The translations under genes and the position numbers were made by a program. This document shows positions 59,685 through 64,000 of a stretch of 64,000 nucleotides of DNA, piece by piece. Source of the DNA: an uncultured Ruminococcus sp. (lineage in GTDB: Bacteria; Bacillota; Clostridia; Oscillospirales; Ruminococcaceae); contig CAMKMD010000008.1 of the NCBI GenBank assembly GCA_946413815.1, positions 23,927 through 87,926 of the forward strand, given 5' to 3'. Below the pieces are notes generated by a model. It did no database searches and was not told where the DNA came from. It saw nothing but the letters and a program-made list of their open reading frames with translations. Each line of letters begins with the position of its first letter. Positions within the stretch are counted from its first letter, which is position 1.

Positions 59685-61475
59685 TTAAGGGGCTTCGGAG
59701 ATATGCTTTTCAAGGTATTCCAGGATATACTTACTTCGGCCGTCGTAGAAATCCTTCATCATGCCGACACAGTCTTCGTACCACTCCTCCGCCTCGGCCT
59801 CGGGTATGTAGCCGCTCCAGAAGCGTGCGATGGTATCAATAGCCATATCCTTGTATTCCTTTGACAGACGCGCTATCTCAGTATCGACCCGGACTGCAGA
59901 GAAATCGTTTTCAGCGATATGGCGGAAAGTCTCTTCAAACTCCTTCCTGAATCCTTCATTTCCGAGTGCTGCTCTCAGAAGGTCGGCAAGGAAGCAGTCG
60001 CTTTCAAGCAGGGTTTCAAAGCTGTCGTTCCGAGGGAGAGCCTCCCCGTAGATACCGGAACTGTAATCCACATCGAACATGATAAAACGCCATTTGCCGT
60101 CAGCAAAGGGATTCTCGTCACTGACAGTCTGCGCCTTCCACATTGCCATGTTGCTTGCGCCCCAGTTCTCATTGTCGATGTATATCTCTGCGCTGACATA
60201 TTCCATGAAGCTCTGCATATCCACAAGACCGCAAAGCTTATCATATTCGGCGCTGTCAGAAAGGTCGGCAGTTTTCAGCCATTCCCGCAGCTCCTTCCAC
60301 TCGTTGAAAGTCTCCTCGGAGCCCTCATCCAGTTCCTCTTTCTTGATGATACAGACGTCGCTCTCAGGTATACCGCAATGCGAGCTGACATAGGCGTCGT
60401 CTATCTTTTCAGTCATCTCATACTGTCCCCAGTACTCGCCGTCAATAAACAGAATGCAGGGCTCCATGCCCTGTGTCAGAAAACCGTGGCCTGATACGAG
60501 GGACTGTGCAAGTTTATCGCGGAAGCGGGTATACATCGCATCATTACCGCCGTTGCGTATCATAAATGTATCGAATTCCGTAATAGGATCTCCGTCGGAT
60601 TCACTTTTCACATTTCCTTTAAAGAGATCGTAATCCAACTTCGGCAGACCGTAATCGCTGCGTGCATAGATATTGAAGCTCTTCTGCGGATATGAACGGG
60701 TCGCTCCGCCGTGTATGCGTATGCCAACATCCTGAGTAAGTTCAGCTTCTCCGCTGCGGAAGAACTGAAGGGTAGCCTGACGTTCCCAGTCACGGCCCTT
60801 CTGAGTATAGTTTCCCGGAAGAAAGTAATAGGGAGTATCCGGGACGTAATCAGGTCCTTTCTGCCATTCGTCATAGCATCTGCCGATAACGTAGATACCC
60901 TTGTCATAGTCGAACAGATCTGCTTCGTCTGTCATCATGGATATCACAGTCGTATCTTTGTAGTAGTCCGCCTTTTGGTCAAATCCGATGAAGTAGGTGC
61001 AGGAAACGACGCCGGTTTGTTCTCCGTTATCGCCTGCCGCTATAGCTCTGACAACCGTAGCCTTGTCTACAGGCTTCCCGGGGATCCAGTCTTCTGACTC
61101 ATCTGAGGGCTGAGCGATATCTTCATGGCTGGCAAGCCTGTCAGCCTCGGAAGACCTGTCCGTGATAATGACAGGCGCAGTATATTCCGTGCTCTGCAAT
61201 GTAGGTATACTTCCGTCTGTTGTATAGAATATCTTCATGCCATCAGGTGCGGTAAGGGTGAGAGAAATATCCTTATCATAGAACCCGCTCTTCGCCGAGA
61301 AATGTATGCCCTCAGCTTCAAATGGCTCTGTATCGGCGTGTACAGCCGGATCTGCTGCCGTTTGTTCAGTCTCTGATACAGCGGAAGGTTTTTCCGGTCC
61401 AGTTGAGGAACAGGAGGGGAGTGCTGCAGCAGCAAGTATAAGTGCTGCTGTAATTAAAGAGTATTTGTGTTTCAT
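59685..61475 (-). CDS. CotH-kinase lipoprotein
   Basis: 596 residues from the ATG at 61475 (GGAG eight bases upstream). The N-terminus has a signal peptide and a lipobox ending LPSC. A chitobiase-like beta domain (IFYTTDGSIPTLQS) is followed by a CotH domain (DYDKGIYVIGRCYDEW, IRIHGGATRSYPQKSFNIYA, FIDGEYWGQYEMTEK, MFDVDYSSG). It is a paralogue of the dockerin protein at 47289 but membrane-anchored, without lamin-tail, repeat or dockerin. The two CotH genes flank the pilus operon, so pilins are possible substrates (inference). Confidence 0.9.
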   Translation of the reverse strand: MKHKYSLITAALILAAAALPSCSSTGPEKPSAVSETEQTAADPAVHADTEPFEAEGIHFSAKSGFYDKDISLTLTAPDGMKIFYTTDGSIPTLQSTEYTAPVIITDRSSEADRLASHEDIAQPSDESEDWIPGKPVDKATVVRAIAAGDNGEQTGVVSCTYFIGFDQKADYYKDTTVISMMTDEADLFDYDKGIYVIGRCYDEWQKGPDYVPDTPYYFLPGNYTQKGRDWERQATLQFFRSGEAELTQDVGIRIHGGATRSYPQKSFNIYARSDYGLPKLDYDLFKGNVKSESDGDPITEFDTFMIRNGGNDAMYTRFRDKLAQSLVSGHGFLTQGMEPCILFIDGEYWGQYEMTEKIDDAYVSSHCGIPESDVCIIKKEELDEGSEETFNEWKELREWLKTADLSDSAEYDKLCGLVDMQSFMEYVSAEIYIDNENWGASNMAMWKAQTVSDENPFADGKWRFIMFDVDYSSGIYGEALPRNDSFETLLESDCFLADLLRAALGNEGFRKEFEETFRHIAENDFSAVRVDTEIARLSKEYKDMAIDTIARFWSGYIPEAEAEEWYEDCVGMMKDFYDGRSKYILEYLEKHISEAP

Positions 61476-61583
61476 GTTGGACTCCAAACAATAATAATAT
61501 GGTATACTTGACGCTATTCGGCATTAGTATCCCTTAGTGGTCATTAAGAGGCATTATAAGCCCTATTTTACGTTGCTTTTCGA

Positions 61584-61724
61584 GGTAGAAACGTCAAAAA
61601 TCGCGCTGTTTCGTCAAACTCAAAAAACTACCCGAATGAGGATTTTGGGTAGAAACTTGGTAGATACCTACCGCCGACAAGGTTGGTAGAAAGTTGGTAG
61701 AAGCCCTAAAACAAGCGGTAGAAA
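61584..61724 (+). repeat. Iteron cluster, candidate replication origin of a mobile element
   Basis: Six direct copies of GGTAGAWR start at 61584, 61648, 61659, 61685, 61696 and 61717. Spacings of 11, 11 and 21 bases place several copies on the same DNA face. Inverted copies (CTACC) occur near 61628 and 61668. The cluster lies upstream of a DUF6017-type replication protein. The 61476-61583 stretch before it is AT-rich with no gene; an imperfect palindrome CTTAGTGGTCATTAAG lies near 61533-61549. Confidence 0.75.
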
Positions 61725-61755
61725 GCCTGTTGACAAAGTAAGCTGAATAATGGAC

Positions 61756-61803
61756 AATAGCGGACGGTGTTTCGTAACAAGTGAAGCGCTGTCCGCTATT
61801 TTT
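61756..61803 (+). terminator. Terminator one upstream of the replication genes
   Basis: AATAGCGGAC (61756-61765) pairs with GTCCGCTATT (61791-61800), then TTT. It lies ahead of the coding region, so transcription of the replication genes may be attenuated. Confidence 0.75.
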
Positions 61804-61828
61804 ATGCCCAAAATTGAATATCGTACAA

Positions 61829-61857
61829 ACGCTTCTCAGCAATGGGGAGCGTTTTTT
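61829..61857 (+). terminator. Terminator two upstream of the replication genes
   Basis: ACGCTTCTC (61829-61837) pairs with GGGGAGCGT (61844-61852) including two G-U pairs, then TTTTT. The first gene starts 35 bases later. Confidence 0.7.
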
Positions 61858-61891
61858 ATTTTCAGATGAACTATGTCAAGGAGGTCTTTCT

Positions 61892-62176
61892 ATGCCAAAC
61901 CCTACTGAGATCAGTCTGCTCAACTATCATTTTGAAGCTGCCGCCAGTGATGCGGTGCTGACCGTCATGCTGAATAAGTCTGATAAGGATTACTCTACTG
62001 CTGAGGAATTGAATACCGTCGCAGAGCTTGCACGGTTCAGTTATGCAGAGATCAGAGAAGCAGTGAACGAACTGCACAGGAGAGGTTTCCTCCTTGAAGT
62101 CAAAAAGCCGTATGGTTTCGTCTATGCCGTCAACAAGCTGCGAATATCAAACATGGAATTCGTGTACGGAGCATAA
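61892..62176 (+). CDS. Small winged-helix protein of the mobile element
   Basis: 94 residues from the ATG at 61892 with AAGGAGG upstream. Residues 10-85 look like a winged helix (YSTAEELNTVAELARFSYAEIREAVNELHRRGFLLE, then a wing KKPYGFVYAVNKL). It resembles the repeated domains of the protein that follows and may share DNA-binding or origin-control duties. The gene starts 16 bases before the next one's GTG/ATG region ends. Confidence 0.65.
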   Translation: MPNPTEISLLNYHFEAAASDAVLTVMLNKSDKDYSTAEELNTVAELARFSYAEIREAVNELHRRGFLLEVKKPYGFVYAVNKLRISNMEFVYGA

Positions 62177-62191
62177 GCAGAGGTGAGAGAA

Positions 62192-63577
62192 ATGGATAAG
62201 AATAATAGAACGAAAAAGACAGTACCGGATACGATATGCCGTGTACATAGGTCAGGCGGCTATGCTGTTCTAAGTAACTGCTTCGTGCGGTCTACCAATA
62301 TAGGCTGTGATTCGATAGGACTGCTTGGTAAAATCAATGATCTTCCGCCTACATGGAATTTCACGATAGCCGGACTTGTGTCTATCTGTGAGGACGGAGA
62401 AACAGCAATCAAGTCTCAGCTTGCTGAACTGGAGCAATGGGGCTATGTCAAAAAGACTTTGCTGATGCCAAACGAGTCCCCAACAGGCAGGATCAGCTAC
62501 CTCTATGACTTCTATGAATATTCCGAACTTGATGACTCTATCCCGAAGTATGACGTTGAGATGGAGACTTTCACTGCGGATAATGCTACCTTGAACCGTG
62601 TGAAGAAGGACAGCAATTTCACAATTATCAGTGCAAAGCTACTCAGAACTAATAAGATCAGAAATAAACTGATCGGCTTTATGATGAAGGTTCTTTCTCT
62701 GCCGAATAGCTGGAATTTCTCTATGTCAGGACTGAAAGCTATCTGCAAAGAGGGCAAGACTGCCGTGCATAATGCTGTGAACAAGCTCATTGACAAGGGA
62801 TACCTTGTCCGCACCAAGCTCCTGTCTAATGAGAGCGTGAATAATCATTTTGAGTATGTTTATAGCTTTTTTGATGTGCCTGTCAGCAAGGAAGAAGCTG
62901 ACGAGCTTGATGCTGAGACCAGACGCAAGGCTATCACGATCCGTGAGGGCGGTCGGGCGAAGTCTGTTTTTTCTTCAACAGGTGAAAAACAGAAGGTAGA
63001 AAACCCGTATCTGGACATTCCGTCTGCTGAAACTCCGCTGGCTGAAAATCAGGGACAATATAATAATAACAAAACAATACAGAAAAATCAATTACTGAGT
63101 GATAAATCCTCTATCATTCCTGCGGCGACAAAGCCAACTTTCAACATTCCGAGTGTTGAAAAGCTGAATGACGAATATAACGCAGAAGAAGTAGAGTATT
63201 ACACTGATGTCGTAAAACATAACATCAGCTATGGTTATCTTGGAGACTGGCTGACAGAGGACAGACACGACGGATACAAAGAAGCAGATAACATTGTCGG
63301 CTTTATCGTAAATGAGATCTGCTCCACTCTGCCGTACACCACGCTCAGAGGTCAAAAATTCCCAAGAGCTGTTATACAGTCCAAAATGCTGCAAGCGGAC
63401 ATCAACATGGTGCAGAATGTCCTGCTGAAAATGGCGAAGGTCGATGATATTAAGGATTTCCGCCGATACTTCATCAGTTCCCTCTACAACGAGGTTCTGA
63501 CATATTATTTCAACGAAGGCTGCGAGAGCCGATGGGCTGTTCAAGCTGTGGCAAGAGATTTCGGCTATGCTGTCTGA
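62192..63577 (+). CDS. Replication initiator-like protein with tandem winged helices and DUF6017
   Basis: 461 residues from the ATG at 62192 (AGAGGTGA upstream; a GTG at 62183 is in frame). Two homologous winged-helix domains lie at about 40-120 and 155-240: compare LLGKINDLPPTWNFTIAGL with LIGFMMKVLSLPNSWNFSM. A flexible, Asn/Gln-rich linker (260-320) leads to a C-terminal DUF6017 domain (VEYYTDVVKHNISYGYL, MAKVDDIKDFRRYFISSLYNEV). This design is typical of replication initiators of integrative conjugative elements and plasmids of Clostridia. The iterons upstream support it. Confidence 0.82.
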   Translation: MDKNNRTKKTVPDTICRVHRSGGYAVLSNCFVRSTNIGCDSIGLLGKINDLPPTWNFTIAGLVSICEDGETAIKSQLAELEQWGYVKKTLLMPNESPTGRISYLYDFYEYSELDDSIPKYDVEMETFTADNATLNRVKKDSNFTIISAKLLRTNKIRNKLIGFMMKVLSLPNSWNFSMSGLKAICKEGKTAVHNAVNKLIDKGYLVRTKLLSNESVNNHFEYVYSFFDVPVSKEEADELDAETRRKAITIREGGRAKSVFSSTGEKQKVENPYLDIPSAETPLAENQGQYNNNKTIQKNQLLSDKSSIIPAATKPTFNIPSVEKLNDEYNAEEVEYYTDVVKHNISYGYLGDWLTEDRHDGYKEADNIVGFIVNEICSTLPYTTLRGQKFPRAVIQSKMLQADINMVQNVLLKMAKVDDIKDFRRYFISSLYNEVLTYYFNEGCESRWAVQAVARDFGYAV

Positions 63578-63651
63578 CCGTGAAAGGAGTGATGCGTTTG
63601 ACTGTATAAAGACCATATTTCATCAAACAGGAAGAAAGGAAGGTGAAGATC

Positions 63652-63930
63652 ATGGCTAAGTCAATCCTGACGCCGGAGGGTGATCTTGTCAACTATGACA
63701 ACCTGATTGCGGTCAGCGTCGAAGTGCGTTCTGTCGGTGTCGATGAGGAGCATTCGGAAGATGAATACTGTATCATTGGCACTGATGTGACGAACAAGGA
63801 GAATCTGCTGTATCACTCGACTGACCACGATAAGGTGATGAACGTTCAGCGTGACATTACCCGCTGGCTCCAGAGTGAAGCATTTTCCACTTTTGAGATG
63901 CCGACCGCAAACGAAGGCGGTGATGCGTAA
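63652..63930 (+). CDS. Hypothetical mobile-element protein
   Basis: 92 residues from the ATG at 63652 (AAGGAAGG upstream; a GTG at 63643 is in frame). The product is acidic, with MAKSILTPEGDLVNYDNLIAV, and no signal peptide or membrane helix. It lies between the replication protein and a gene cut by the window edge, overlapping the latter by one base. No family recognised; small acidic genes of this kind are frequent in conjugative elements. Confidence 0.6.
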   Translation: MAKSILTPEGDLVNYDNLIAVSVEVRSVGVDEEHSEDEYCIIGTDVTNKENLLYHSTDHDKVMNVQRDITRWLQSEAFSTFEMPTANEGGDA

Positions 63931-64000
63931 TGCCTTCGGACTATGAGAACGGTGCGAAGAAAACCATCGACATTTCGATCAAGGCGGAGAAAATGACCGC
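63930..64000 (+). CDS. Mobile-element protein, N-terminus only
   Basis: The ATG at 63930 overlaps the preceding stop (TAATG). Twenty-three codons are open to the edge: MPSDYENGAKKTIDISIKAE, then KMT. The start is soluble and charged. The remainder lies outside the window, so no function can be named. Confidence 0.6.
   Translation, partial: MPSDYENGAKKTIDISIKAEKMT

Noticed and set aside
61476..61583. An attachment site for the mobile element (near-palindrome CTTAGTGGTCATTAAG)
   Set aside because: There is no tRNA or duplicated core in the window and no integrase; without the other end it cannot be called.

Overview
The window looks like a chromosome segment of an anaerobic gut or rumen Firmicute close to Ruminococcus (Oscillospiraceae). 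The sequence evidence is a type I dockerin on a secreted CotH protein, strong AGGAGG-type ribosome binding sites, textbook sigma-A promoters (TTGACA-17-TATAAT), class B sortase pili, a type II NADP-isocitrate dehydrogenase and Aquifex-type aconitase, and soluble fumarate reduction without quinone-linked subunits. The genus is an inference; no rRNA is present. I saw no tRNA, rRNA, CRISPR array or transposase.

Layout. 1-2080: the N-terminal part of a secreted BspA-type leucine-rich repeat protein (minus strand, cut by the window edge) behind a long leader with an attenuator-like hairpin, then a GyrI-like protein. 2169-9465: a three-gene signalling operon: REC-GGDEF-GGDEF-like-REC, a hybrid histidine kinase with Hpt, and a hybrid kinase whose C-terminus is a complete DegV (fatty-acid-binding) domain. 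9521-12620: a one-polypeptide FtsX/MacB-type ABC transporter. 12632-20856 (minus): a riboflavin operon under an FMN riboswitch (ribD, ribE, ribBA, ribH) interleaved with a DUF4097 lipoprotein, a membrane protein, two phosphatases and an M3-like lipoprotein peptidase. 20929-25435: lon, engB, lysA. 25478-30774: aconitase, TraX, two small membrane proteins, isocitrate dehydrogenase and the redox repressor Rex. 31160-42813: fumarase, then a block of nine genes (HdrB, HdrC, HdrA, MvhD/FlxD, two FlxB/FlxC-like iron-sulfur proteins, FlxA, FrdB, FrdA), followed by an AAE-family (SucE-like) exporter. 42850-43240: a palindrome-rich intergenic island. 43252-46973 (minus): nadE, a zinc ribbon, a PIN-like nuclease and pyrE. 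47162-61475: a sortase-B pilus operon (signal-peptidase-like protein, FctA-like pilin, sortase, 1882-residue adhesin) flanked by two CotH paralogues, with an ASCH-DUF1810 fusion. 61584-64000: the start of a mobile element with iterons, terminators, a small winged-helix protein and a DUF6017-type replication initiator.

How the parts fit. The central block encodes a split TCA pathway: an oxidative arm to 2-oxoglutarate (acn, icd) and a reductive arm from malate through fumarate to succinate (fumC, frdAB), with a likely succinate exporter. Rex lies between the arms, and Rex-like 18-mers occur at the acn and fumC promoters. The strongest candidate for an undescribed system is the Hdr-Flx-Frd block. 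I infer a soluble flavin-based electron-bifurcating complex that oxidises NADH and couples fumarate reduction to ferredoxin reduction. The second is the histidine kinase-DegV fusion. The HdrABC/FlxABCD parts are known from other anaerobes; their union with FrdAB and a succinate-type exporter is what deserves testing.
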